Assembly: GCA_001971685.1 (NCBI GenBank)
Contig: CP019326.1
Location: 2,232,001 to 2,296,000 of the forward strand
Length of the DNA: 64,000 nt
Reading direction: 5' to 3'
Source of the DNA: Halomonas sp. 1513
Lineage (GTDB): Bacteria > Pseudomonadota > Gammaproteobacteria > Pseudomonadales > Halomonadaceae
Position numbers and translations under genes: made by a program. The notes under the pieces were generated by a model. It did not search any database, was not told where the DNA came from, and saw nothing but the letters and a program-made list of their open reading frames with translations. This document shows, piece after piece, positions 40,804-49,402 of this stretch. Every line of letters starts with the position of its first letter. Position 1 is the first letter of the stretch.

Positions 40804-41698
40804 CCGCCGGTGCTGCGATTCGCTCACCGATCCAGTCGATGAACGAGCGCACCTTGTAGAGCTCGGCCATGTGCTCGGGATACGCCATGTAGTAGCTATC
40901 GCGACTGGTCAGGGCAAACGGCCAGGGCATCACCAGCTTGCCCTCCTGAAGTTCCTCTTCGGCCAAGAACCGTGGTACCAGCGCCACGCCACACCCTGCC
41001 TGAGCCGCGCGCAGCGCCATGTAGAAAGTATCGAAGCGCGGCCCGTGGTAGCTGTGCTCGGTGTACTGCTGTTGGGCCTCGAACCAGTCGTGCCAGGCTT
41101 CCGGCCGCGTTGCGCTCTGCAGCAGCACCAGCTGGGTCACATCCAGCGGACGCTCGATCGTGACACGCTGCAACGCCTGAGGGGAGCACACCGCCACCAT
41201 CTCTTCATCGAGCAGCTTGACGCATTCGGCCCGCGGCCAGGCGCCGTGACCGAAGAAGAACGCCACGTCGATACGCTCCTGCTGCAGGTCGAAGGGCTCG
41301 ACCCGGTTGCTGATGTTGAGGTTGATCTGCGGGTAGCGAAAACGGAAGCCGTTTAGGCGCGGGATCAGCCAGCGCGCACCGAAGGTCGGCAGGGTCGCCA
41401 CATTGAGCACATCGCTCTCACCGCCATAGGACTGCATGTAGCGCGTCGACATCTCGACCTGGGCGAGGATCTTGCGCGCCTCGCTGAGGTAGACGGCGCC
41501 CTCCGGCGTGAGATGCAAGCGGCGGCGGATACGCCGGAACAGCGGATGCTCGAGTACCGATTCGAGCTGGGCTACCTGCTTGCTCACCGCGCTCTGGGTC
41601 AAGCTCAGTTCGGCAGCGGCGCGGGTAAAGCTGAGATGCCGGGCGGCGGCCTCGAAACACTGCAGGCCGGCCAGGGAAGGGAGATGGCGGCGATTCAT
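40784..41698 (-). CDS. LysR-family transcriptional regulator
   Basis: A 304-aa regulator with an N-terminal winged helix-turn-helix (SFTRAAAELSLTQSAVSKQV) and a C-terminal effector-binding domain. GGAGG just before the ATG at 41698 supports this start; an ATG at 41716 is possible. It is divergent from amaB with about 125 bases between them, the standard position for a LysR regulator of the adjacent catabolic genes. Its 3' end overlaps that of the plus-strand LysR gene by 20 bases. The two proteins share many blocks, such as DVAFFFGHGAWP versus DVAFFYGHGSWP. Confidence 0.9.
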   Translation of the reverse strand: MNRRHLPSLAGLQCFEAAARHLSFTRAAAELSLTQSAVSKQVAQLESVLEHPLFRRIRRRLHLTPEGAVYLSEARKILAQVEMSTRYMQSYGGESDVLNVATLPTFGARWLIPRLNGFRFRYPQINLNISNRVEPFDLQQERIDVAFFFGHGAWPRAECVKLLDEEMVAVCSPQALQRVTIERPLDVTQLVLLQSATRPEAWHDWFEAQQQYTEHSYHGPRFDTFYMALRAAQAGCGVALVPRFLAEEELQEGKLVMPWPFALTSRDSYYMAYPEHMAELYKVRSFIDWIGERIAAPAATPATC

Positions 41699-41822
41699 TG
41701 GGCCTCCACAGGTCATGAAAATAGGGAATGATATCTATATTAAACATCGTTTGCCGGTGCCTAACCATGCTGGTGATACTCGATTCAGGCTTTTGCACTC
41801 AACGACAATGATAGGAGCAAGA

Positions 41823-43316
41823 ATGATCGACGATATCATGCAGCGCCTTGGCGTCAGCGCCGATGCCTACCGTGACGGCAATCTGGCCGTCACCACCCCC
41901 ATCGACGGCAGCGTCATTGGCCGTGTCCAATCGGCCTCAGCCAGTGAGGTCGAGGCGCAGATCGCGGCCGCCGAGGCCGCCTTCCTTGCCTGGCGCGAGG
42001 TACCGGCCCCGCGCCGCGGCGAGCTGGTACGCCTGTTCGGCGAACAGCTGCGCGCTCACAAGGATGACTTGGGGGCACTGGTGACCTGGGAGTGCGGCAA
42101 GATCCTCCAGGAGGGGCTGGGCGAGGTGCAGGAGATGATCGATATCTGCGATCTCGCCGTGGGCCAGTCGCGCCAGCTGTTCGGCCTGACCATCGCCTCC
42201 GAGCGACCCGGTCACCATATGCGCGAGAGCTGGCACCCGCTGGGGCCGGTGGGGCTGATCACCGCGTTCAACTTCCCGGTGGCGCCCTGGGCCTGGAATG
42301 CCGCTCTGGCACTGGTGTGTGGCAACAGTCTGCTGTGGAAGCCTTCCGAGAAGACCCCGCTGACCGCCCTGGCCTGCCAGGCGCTGCTCGAGCGCGCCAT
42401 GGTCGACTTTGGCGACGAGGCTCCACAGGGCCTGAGCCAGGTGATCATCGGCGAGCGCGAGGCCGGCGAGCAGATGGTCGATGACCCTCGGGTGCCTCTG
42501 GTCAGTGCCACCGGCAGTACCCGCATGGGCCGCGAGGTAGGGCCACGGGTCGCCGCGCGCTTTGGGCGCAGCATCCTCGAGCTGGGCGGCAACAACGCCA
42601 TGATCCTGGCACCCAGTGCCGATCTCGACATGGCCACCCGCGCCATCCTGTTCTCGGCGGTAGGCACCGCGGGGCAGCGCTGCACCACGCTGCGCCGGCT
42701 GATCGTCCATGAGTCGATCAAGGACGAGGTGGTCTCGCGGCTCAAGAAGGCCTATGCCGGGGTCTCCATCGGCAATCCGCTGGAAGGCAAGCTGGTCGGG
42801 CCACTGATCGACCAGCAGGCCTTCGATGCCATGCAGGGCGTACTCGCCAAGGCCCGCGACCAGGGCGCACCGGTGTTTGGCGGCGAGCGCCAACTGAGCG
42901 ATACCCACCCCGAGGGCTACTACGTGTCGCCGGCCATCGTCGAGATGCGCGAGCAAAATGACCTGGTCAGGCACGAGACCTTTGCGCCGATTCTCTACGT
43001 CATGAGCTACCGCGAGCTGGATGAGGCCATTGCCCTCAACAACGACGTGCCCCAGGGGCTGTCGTCGTGCATCTTCACCACCGACGTGCGCGAGGCAGAG
43101 ACCTTCGTCTCGGATACAGGCAGCGACTGCGGTATCGCCAACGTCAATATCGGTCCCAGCGGCGCCGAGATCGGCGGCGCCTTCGGCGGCGAGAAAGAGA
43201 CCGGCGGCGGCCGCGAGTCGGGCTCCGATGTCTGGAAGACCTACATGCGTCGTCAGACCAACACCGTCAACTACTCCCGCGAACTGCCGCTGGCACAGGG
43301 GATCAAGTTCGACTAA
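41823..43316 (+). CDS. amaB: AmaB-type piperideine-6-carboxylate / aminoadipate semialdehyde dehydrogenase
   Basis: NAD(P)-dependent aldehyde dehydrogenase of the ALDH7 type (497 aa). It oxidises L-aminoadipate semialdehyde (in equilibrium with piperideine-6-carboxylate) to 2-aminoadipate. The general-base Glu253 is in LELGGNNA and the catalytic Cys287 in GTAGQRCTT; ITAFNFPVAPWAWNAALAL and LWKPSEKTPLTALA match the family. AGGAG ten bases upstream supports ATG 41823; longer frames run into the LysR gene. It heads an operon with an NhaC-type antiporter and the pipecolate-oxidase-like AmaA, which fixes the likely pathway. Confidence 0.9.
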   Translation: MIDDIMQRLGVSADAYRDGNLAVTTPIDGSVIGRVQSASASEVEAQIAAAEAAFLAWREVPAPRRGELVRLFGEQLRAHKDDLGALVTWECGKILQEGLGEVQEMIDICDLAVGQSRQLFGLTIASERPGHHMRESWHPLGPVGLITAFNFPVAPWAWNAALALVCGNSLLWKPSEKTPLTALACQALLERAMVDFGDEAPQGLSQVIIGEREAGEQMVDDPRVPLVSATGSTRMGREVGPRVAARFGRSILELGGNNAMILAPSADLDMATRAILFSAVGTAGQRCTTLRRLIVHESIKDEVVSRLKKAYAGVSIGNPLEGKLVGPLIDQQAFDAMQGVLAKARDQGAPVFGGERQLSDTHPEGYYVSPAIVEMREQNDLVRHETFAPILYVMSYRELDEAIALNNDVPQGLSSCIFTTDVREAETFVSDTGSDCGIANVNIGPSGAEIGGAFGGEKETGGGRESGSDVWKTYMRRQTNTVNYSRELPLAQGIKFD

Positions 43317-43325
43317 ACCGCCCAC

Positions 43326-43348
43326 GCCCCCGTCTGCCTGACGGGGGC
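43326..43348 (+). terminator. Intercistronic hairpin between amaB and the nhaC-like gene
   Basis: Nine-bp stem GCCCCCGTC/GACGGGGGC with a 5-base loop, 9 bases after the amaB stop. Only TT follows, so it is more likely an attenuator or mRNA-stability element than a full terminator. Confidence 0.5.
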
Positions 43349-43389
43349 TTGCCTGACCCTCGCGACAATCACAACAAGGAAGGCACCTC

Positions 43390-44856
43390 ATGCATGACGA
43401 CATTCGTATCGGCCCGCCTCCCGGGCTGCTGATGGCGCTGTTGCCGCTGCTGGTCACCACCGCGGTACTGATTCTGCAATTCTTCGTCTTCGCTGACTTT
43501 ACGCCGCACATCCCGCTGGCCTGCGGCATCATGGTCTGCGCCTTCTTCGGCCGCCTGCGCGGCATCCGCTGGACCGAGATGGAAGCCTCGATGCTCGAGG
43601 TGGTCAAGATCGGCATTCCGGCGATCTTCATCCTCATGGCAGTGGGCATGGTGATCGGGACCTGGATCCTGTCCGGCACGGTGCCGATGCTGATCTATTA
43701 CGGTTTCCAGATGATCTCGCCGTCTGTGTTCCTGGTCGCTACCTGCCTAATCAGCGCGCTGGTCTCGCTGGCTACCGGCACTTCCTGGGGCACCGTTGGC
43801 ACCCTGGGCATCGCGCTAATGGGCATTGGCGAGGGACTCGGCATCCCCATGTACCTGACCGGCGGTGCGCTGGTCTCGGGTGCTTTCTTCGGCGACAAGA
43901 TGTCGCCCCTGTCTGAGACGACGAATCTGACCCCGGCGGTATGTGAAACCGACCTGTGGAGCCATATCAAGAGCATGATGGCCACCACCGTGCCGGCCAT
44001 CGTGATTTCGCTGATCCTCTATGCCTGGCTGGGTGCCGGTTACGCCGACCAGTTGGAACGCACCACCGATATCACTACCTTCCGCAACACCCTGGCGGAT
44101 ACCTTTAGCCTGTCGTGGATCACCATGATCCCACCGGTGGTGGTGATCGGCATGGCACTGGCCAAGCTGCCGCCCTTCCCCACCATCTTCACCGGCGCGG
44201 CGCTCGGCGGCCTGGTAGCCATCGGCATCCAGGGCGAGAGCCTGCACACCGTGTTCGATGTGATGCAGAACGGCTACACCAGCGATACCGGCAGCGGCGC
44301 CATCGACGAGCTATTGAGCAGCGGCGGCGTGCTGTCGATGACCTGGGTGGTCAAGCTGACCTTCTTCGCGCTGGGCTTCGCCGGCATGCTCGAGGCCTAC
44401 GGCACCATTGACGCCATCATCCAGCGTTTGATGCGCCTGATACGCGGCCGCTTCAGCCTGGTAGCGACCAGTTCGGGGACCACGCTGGCGGTGAGCACTA
44501 TCATCGGTGACGTCTACACCACGCTGGTGCTGCCCGGCCGTCTGCTCAAGGGCCAATACCAGGCGATGGGCTACAAGACCACCACGCTGTCGCGCGCTAT
44601 CGAGGACAACGGCACGCTCTCCTCACCGTTGATTCCATGGAACATGGGCGGTGGTTTCGTGGCCTCGACCATCGGCGTGCCGACCCTGGTCTATGCACCG
44701 TTCGCCTTCGCTTGCTGGCTATCGCCGCTGTTCGGTCTGCTGTGGGGGCTAACCGGCCACTTCATCCCGCGCGAAACGGATCCGCAGCAGGCTCAGAACA
44801 CAACCGATGCATCGGGCGATACCGCCTATACGCCGGCCAGCGGCCATTCATCCTGA
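43390..44856 (+). CDS. NhaC-family Na+/H+ antiporter-like transporter
   Basis: A 488-aa polytopic inner-membrane protein with about 11-12 helices. Family blocks include SLATGTSWGTVGTLGIALMG, GGALVSGAFFGDKMSPLSET and AIEDNGTLSSPLIPWNMGG, typical of NhaC antiporters. AAGGAGGC-type sequence (AAGGAAGGCACCTC) precedes the ATG. Its position between amaB and amaA suggests it may take up the amino-acid substrate of this operon rather than serve general pH control; that is inference from context only. Confidence 0.85.
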   Translation: MHDDIRIGPPPGLLMALLPLLVTTAVLILQFFVFADFTPHIPLACGIMVCAFFGRLRGIRWTEMEASMLEVVKIGIPAIFILMAVGMVIGTWILSGTVPMLIYYGFQMISPSVFLVATCLISALVSLATGTSWGTVGTLGIALMGIGEGLGIPMYLTGGALVSGAFFGDKMSPLSETTNLTPAVCETDLWSHIKSMMATTVPAIVISLILYAWLGAGYADQLERTTDITTFRNTLADTFSLSWITMIPPVVVIGMALAKLPPFPTIFTGAALGGLVAIGIQGESLHTVFDVMQNGYTSDTGSGAIDELLSSGGVLSMTWVVKLTFFALGFAGMLEAYGTIDAIIQRLMRLIRGRFSLVATSSGTTLAVSTIIGDVYTTLVLPGRLLKGQYQAMGYKTTTLSRAIEDNGTLSSPLIPWNMGGGFVASTIGVPTLVYAPFAFACWLSPLFGLLWGLTGHFIPRETDPQQAQNTTDASGDTAYTPASGHSS

Positions 44857-44882
44857 TAGCACCGCGGCAAGGAGAGACCGGA

Positions 44883-46166
44883 ATGCAAACACGCTGCCTG
44901 TGGGAGACCACTGCCCGCGAAACAGCGCCGCCAACGACGACCCTGGAGGAGGCCATCGAGACTCGGGTGTGCATCGTGGGGGCCGGGATCACCGGCCTCA
45001 GCACCGCCCTGCATCTTGCCGAGCTGGGTATCGATAGCGTACTGCTCGAGGCCGGCGAGTCGGTGGCCAGCGGCGGCTCGGGACGCAATGTTGGCCTGGT
45101 CAACGCCGGGCTATGGATCCCGCCGGACGATATCGTCGAGGCGCTGGGCAAGGCCGACGGCGAACGTGTCAATCAGATACTCGGCGCCGCACCGGCGGCG
45201 GTGTTCGACATCATCGAGCGCTACGCCATCGACTGCAGCGCAACGCGGACCGGCACCCTGCACCTGGGCCACAGCACCAAGGGCTGCAGTGAACTGGCGC
45301 GACGCCACGACCAGCTCGCCTCACGCGGCGCCCCGGTAACGCTGGTCGAGGATGAGGCATGTCATGCGCTTACCGGCACCACTCGAATCCAGGCGGCACT
45401 GCTCGACGAGCGGGCCGGCACGCTCAACCCGGCCGCCTATACCCGCGGCCTGGCGCGTGCCGCCGCGGAGCAAGGTGCGCGTCTGTTCACCTACAGCGCC
45501 GCCACCGGCATTGCCCGCCACGGCGACCGCTGGCGGGTGTCCACCGCACGTGGCGCGGTAACCGCAGACCGGGTGGTGCTGGCCACCAACGCCTACACCT
45601 GCGACGAGTGGAACTACGTCAAGCGCCATTTCTTCCCCGGGCACTTCTTCCAGGTCGCCTCACAGCCGCTTGAGGGCGACGCCGCCGAACGCATTCTGCC
45701 GCAGCGCCAGGGCGCCTGGGACACGCGCATGGTGCTCAGCAGCATCCGCCGTGATGACCAGGGGCGGCTGATCCTTGGCAGCCTGGGCCGGGGGGAAGGT
45801 CGCCCGAAGGCCTATCTCGAGCAGTGGGCCAATCGCATCCAGCGCTGCTACTTCCCCGACCTTGGCAAGGTCGAGTGGCAAACCTCCTGGACCGGGCGCA
45901 TCGGGTTCACCCCCGACCACACCCTGCGCCTGTTCGAACCCCAGCCGGGCATTCTCGCTGCCAGCGGCTACAACGGCCGCGGCCTCACCACCGGCAGCGT
46001 GGTCGGCAAGGGCTTCGCCCACTATATCGCCCATGACGACGATGCCCTGCTACCGCTACCGCTCAAGCGTCACACTCCGGTCAGCGCACGACGGCTGAGG
46101 AGCGCCGCTTATGAAAGTGGCTTCACGCTATACCACGCTGGACAGTGTCTGCGCGTGGTGACCTGA
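44883..46166 (+). CDS. amaA: AmaA-type FAD-dependent L-pipecolate oxidase
   Basis: A 427-aa DAO-superfamily flavoenzyme expected to oxidise L-pipecolate to piperideine-6-carboxylate, which AmaB then uses. The FAD-binding motif VGAGITGLSTALHLAELG lies at residues 32-49, with GSGRNVGLVNAG after it. The second flavin region, ILAASGYNGRGLTTGS, is near the C-terminus. AAGGAGAG upstream of ATG 44883 decides the start; longer frames lie in the nhaC-like gene. The last 20 residues (SGFTLYHAGQCLRVVT) are unusual but in frame. A hairpin follows. Confidence 0.85.
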   Translation: MQTRCLWETTARETAPPTTTLEEAIETRVCIVGAGITGLSTALHLAELGIDSVLLEAGESVASGGSGRNVGLVNAGLWIPPDDIVEALGKADGERVNQILGAAPAAVFDIIERYAIDCSATRTGTLHLGHSTKGCSELARRHDQLASRGAPVTLVEDEACHALTGTTRIQAALLDERAGTLNPAAYTRGLARAAAEQGARLFTYSAATGIARHGDRWRVSTARGAVTADRVVLATNAYTCDEWNYVKRHFFPGHFFQVASQPLEGDAAERILPQRQGAWDTRMVLSSIRRDDQGRLILGSLGRGEGRPKAYLEQWANRIQRCYFPDLGKVEWQTSWTGRIGFTPDHTLRLFEPQPGILAASGYNGRGLTTGSVVGKGFAHYIAHDDDALLPLPLKRHTPVSARRLRSAAYESGFTLYHAGQCLRVVT

Positions 46167-46175
46167 ACGAGGCAT

Positions 46176-46201
46176 AAAAAAACCGCTGCCGAGGCAGCGG
46201 T
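46176..46201 (-). terminator. Rho-independent terminator downstream of flgL
   Basis: On the minus strand an 8-bp stem (ACCGCTGC/GCAGCGGT, loop CTCG) is followed by a run of seven T. It lies 20 bases after the flgL stop and 10 bases after the convergent amaA stop, so it may also stop amaA transcription in part. Confidence 0.88.
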
Positions 46202-46222
46202 GAAGAGAGCGGCACACACCAC

Positions 46223-47428
46223 TCAGAGACGATCGAACAGCGACATCCCCTGGATGTCGACGAAGGCCTTCTGCGCGGCCTGGAGGCCGACCTGGCGCAG
46301 GCTGTATTCGGAGATTGCCTGGGCGTAGTCGAGGTCGACCAGGTCGGAGAGGGTCTGCTCGTAGTTGAGCATGCGGTTACTGCCCACCGAGTCGACCACG
46401 TCGAGCTCGTTGAGCCGAGCACCCACCGAGGCGCGTACGGTGAGAACGTTGTCGAGGCTGTTGTCGAGCTCGCGCATCGAGGTGTTGAGGGTGTTGCGCA
46501 GCGCGGCCTTGTCCTGGGCGTTTTCGGCGGGATTCTCCAGCACCGCCAAGGCGTTCTCAAAGGTCTTGAACAGATTGGGGTCCATTTCGGTGGCGCGGCC
46601 CAGGGTAAAGCTGTCGCCGTCGGCCGGCTCACCGCTGAGGGTCACGCTCAGACCGCCGAAGCGGATCTGTTCGCCGGGAACGTAATCCTCGGTCTCTATC
46701 TCCTCATCGCCTTGCCAGACCGTATAGGTGGCATCCTCGCCATCCACGCTGAATTCGATGCGGTACTGCAGTCCATAGCCGTCGTTGGATGAGTCCACTA
46801 CCGTGGGCCCGCCAACGATCAGGCTGCCGTCATTGTCGCCCATCTGGGTGATGTACTTAGCGCCGCTGGGCACGCTGGCGAAGATCTTGTTGCCGTTGTC
46901 GGCCACCGGCATCAGCCGCGAGGAGTCGATACGCTGCTCGCGTACGTTGTTGTCGCCGACATAGCTTACCGAGCCATCCGCCTCACGCACGTAGGGCGGG
47001 CTGCTGTCCTGGTAACCGCCGAACAGGTAGCGGCCGTTACCGTCGGTGGCGTTGGCCTGGCCGATCACGGTCTCGTAGATGCCGCGCAGTTCGCTGGCGA
47101 TTGACTGGCGGTCGACGTCGCTGAGGGTGTCGCTGGAGGCCTGGATCAGCAGGGTCTTGGCGCTGGCGATGGCGTCGCTGACGCTATTGAGGATGCTCTC
47201 CTCCTGGGACAGCGAGTTTCGCGCGCTGACCCGGGCATCCATGTGCTGCTGGGTGACCGCCTTGGACTGGTCGACACCCACCGCCCGCGAGGCGGCCTGG
47301 GGGTCGTCCGAGGGGTTGACCACGCGGCGCCCGGAGGCGATCTGCTGGCCGACCTTCATGAAATCATTCTGCTGGCGGTTCATGCTCGAGACGCTCTGCT
47401 CGAACATGGTCACGGTGCTGACGCGCAT
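46223..47428 (-). CDS. flgL: FlgL, flagellar hook-filament junction protein
   Basis: Second hook-associated junction protein (401 aa), between FlgK and the flagellin filament. The flagellin-like N-terminal helical domain (MRVSTVTMFEQSVSSMNRQQ, then VNPSDDPQAASRAV) and the C-terminal helix (SDLVDLDYAQAISEYSLRQV) are both present, with a variable central domain. AGGAG nine bases before the ATG supports the start. It lies 21 bases after flgK and is presumably transcribed from the sigma-28 promoter in front of flgK. Confidence 0.96.
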   Translation of the reverse strand: MRVSTVTMFEQSVSSMNRQQNDFMKVGQQIASGRRVVNPSDDPQAASRAVGVDQSKAVTQQHMDARVSARNSLSQEESILNSVSDAIASAKTLLIQASSDTLSDVDRQSIASELRGIYETVIGQANATDGNGRYLFGGYQDSSPPYVREADGSVSYVGDNNVREQRIDSSRLMPVADNGNKIFASVPSGAKYITQMGDNDGSLIVGGPTVVDSSNDGYGLQYRIEFSVDGEDATYTVWQGDEEIETEDYVPGEQIRFGGLSVTLSGEPADGDSFTLGRATEMDPNLFKTFENALAVLENPAENAQDKAALRNTLNTSMRELDNSLDNVLTVRASVGARLNELDVVDSVGSNRMLNYEQTLSDLVDLDYAQAISEYSLRQVGLQAAQKAFVDIQGMSLFDRL

Positions 47429-47449
47429 TGCGGTTAACTCCTAAACGAA

Positions 47450-49345
47450 TCAGGCACGCAGGCCCAGAATGGTATCCAGCAGCGACGAGCCTATGTCGAT
47501 GACCCGCGCATTGGCCTGGTAGTACTGCTGGTAGCGGATCAGGTTGGCGGCCTCTTCGTCCAGGTTGACCCCGGATTCGGACTGCTGCACGGCCTTGAGC
47601 TGGTCGGTGAGGCCCTGCTGGGCGTCGAGGTTGACCTGGACGATATTGGTGCGGTTGCCCACGTCGCTGACCATCGAGCCGTAGGCCTGGCTGACACTGG
47701 AGGTACCGCCCACCAGCGAGACATCCTGCAGGCCCTGCATGGCCAGGGCGTTGCGGTTATTGCCGGTGCCGGGAGGCGCGGCGTCGAGGGTCAGGGTCTG
47801 GCCTTCCTGGATATCGCCGAGGGTAAAGGTGACGCCGTCGATGGTCAGTACATCGCCGGCCTCAGCGGTCTCACCAGTCGTCATGGGCTCGCCATTACGC
47901 ATTACCTCAATGGCACCATCATCATCGAACGTCAGCGCACCGTCTTCGCCAACGGTAAGGCTAAAACCCTCAGCGCCGATATTCTGCAAAGCCCCGCTCT
48001 CGGCACTCATCCCGCTGATCGGCATATCGCCATTCGCTTCGACGAAGCTCGCCGCGGCGATCTTGTCGAGGTCGTTGATCCGGGTCTCCATGCTGGCCCC
48101 GGCACGGCGCACCGGCTGCACCTCGAAGCGGTCGCCGTTGGCGAAATCGCCGTCGCCGAAGCCGATCACCACGCCGCCGAAGCTGAGCTCATTGGTACCT
48201 GGTTCAAAGTCATGGTCGACCACCCGGCCATTGTCCTTGCGAACAACTTCGAATTCCGGGGCAGCGGCATCGGTCACGCGCACGGTGTAGTCGGTGGCGC
48301 GCAGGTCGTCGAGATCGCCGAAGCGGGTCGAAGCGATTTCGACATCGCCGGCGTTACGCTCATTGGCGTAGGCCTGGGGCTGGCCGATATTGAAGAAGTC
48401 TTCGCCCTGCTCGCCGTTGAGGTCCTGACCCAGGCGGTGCTGCTCATTGAAGCCCGCCGCCAGCGAGACCGCCAGCTGGCCGATCTGGTTCTGGGTCTTG
48501 TCGAGGGTCTCGGCACGGAAGGTCATCAGCCCGCCGAGGGTACCGCCGGTCACCGCGCCCTCATTGAGTTGGGAGACGCTACCGTTACCGTCGCGGTAGC
48601 CGAGCACCATGCGCTGCGGGTCGTTGGCCGACTCGATGGCCTCGAGATTGAACTGGTTGGTGCCCGACACCAGCGGCTGGCCGTTGGGCAGCGAGATATT
48701 GTAGGTCTTGCCGTCCTGGATATTGACGCGCACGTTCATGCGCTTGCTGAGATCGGCGATCGCCTCATCACGCTGATTGAGCAGGCTGTTGGGCGCCTCG
48801 CCGGTGCGCGCACGGGCCAGGGCGATCTCCTTGTTCAAGCCGGCGATCTGGTCGGTGAGGTTGTTGATCTGGGTAACTTCGTCGTTGATCTGGCCGTTGA
48901 CGCCGCGCTGCATGTCCTCCAGATAACGATCAAAGGAGCGGAACTGGGCGCTCATGGTGTCGGCGGCGCCGAGCACACCCTGGCGGGCGGCGGGGTCGGA
49001 CGGCGACCCGGCCAGGTCCTCCATGGCCGAGAAGAAGTTCTGCATCAGCGGCGCCAGGCCGGCTTCGCGGTCGGCGAGCAGGTTGTCGATCTGGCTGACC
49101 TGGCTCTGATAGGCCTTGAGCGCGCTGGAGGAACTGGTCGCGGCGTTGAGCTGGTCGGCCACGTACTGGTTGAACTGGCGCTGGATATCGTTGACCTTCA
49201 CGCCACCCGCCGCACCGCCTTCGCCCAGCAGCGTCAGCTCGCGGTTATAGCCCGGCGTATAGACGTTGCTGATGTTGTTGCTGGTGGTGTTCAAGGCGTT
49301 CTGAGCGGCGTTCAGCCCGCTCAAGCCGATCGAAAAAATGCTCAT
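47450..49345 (-). CDS. flgK: FlgK, flagellar hook-associated protein 1
   Basis: First hook-filament junction protein (631 aa), exported through the flagellar type III system with the chaperone FlgN. The N-terminal rod-type motif is MSIFSIGLSGLNAAQNALNT with SNNISNVYTPGYNRE. The C-terminal helix contains GVNLDEEAANLIRYQQYYQA and DTILGLRA. The central region is a long variable beta domain. AAGGGAA upstream supports the ATG at 49345. A sigma-28-type promoter lies 30-56 bases upstream. Confidence 0.97.
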   Translation of the reverse strand: MSIFSIGLSGLNAAQNALNTTSNNISNVYTPGYNRELTLLGEGGAAGGVKVNDIQRQFNQYVADQLNAATSSSSALKAYQSQVSQIDNLLADREAGLAPLMQNFFSAMEDLAGSPSDPAARQGVLGAADTMSAQFRSFDRYLEDMQRGVNGQINDEVTQINNLTDQIAGLNKEIALARARTGEAPNSLLNQRDEAIADLSKRMNVRVNIQDGKTYNISLPNGQPLVSGTNQFNLEAIESANDPQRMVLGYRDGNGSVSQLNEGAVTGGTLGGLMTFRAETLDKTQNQIGQLAVSLAAGFNEQHRLGQDLNGEQGEDFFNIGQPQAYANERNAGDVEIASTRFGDLDDLRATDYTVRVTDAAAPEFEVVRKDNGRVVDHDFEPGTNELSFGGVVIGFGDGDFANGDRFEVQPVRRAGASMETRINDLDKIAAASFVEANGDMPISGMSAESGALQNIGAEGFSLTVGEDGALTFDDDGAIEVMRNGEPMTTGETAEAGDVLTIDGVTFTLGDIQEGQTLTLDAAPPGTGNNRNALAMQGLQDVSLVGGTSSVSQAYGSMVSDVGNRTNIVQVNLDAQQGLTDQLKAVQQSESGVNLDEEAANLIRYQQYYQANARVIDIGSSLLDTILGLRA

Positions 49346-49374
49346 GATTCCGTTCCCTTAAGCCAATGCTTGTT

Positions 49375-49401
49375 ATATCGGCACCGCCGCTCACATCTTT
49401 A
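49375..49401 (-). promoter_or_regulatory. Sigma-28 (FliA) promoter of flgKL
   Basis: On the minus strand TAAAGATG, 11 bases, then GCCGATAT; the consensus is TAAAGTTT-N11-GCCGATAA, giving 13 of 16 matches with exact spacing. It lies between the flgJ stop and the flgK start, so flgKL can be expressed late, separately from the hook-basal-body genes. Confidence 0.8.
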
Positions 49402-49402
49402 A

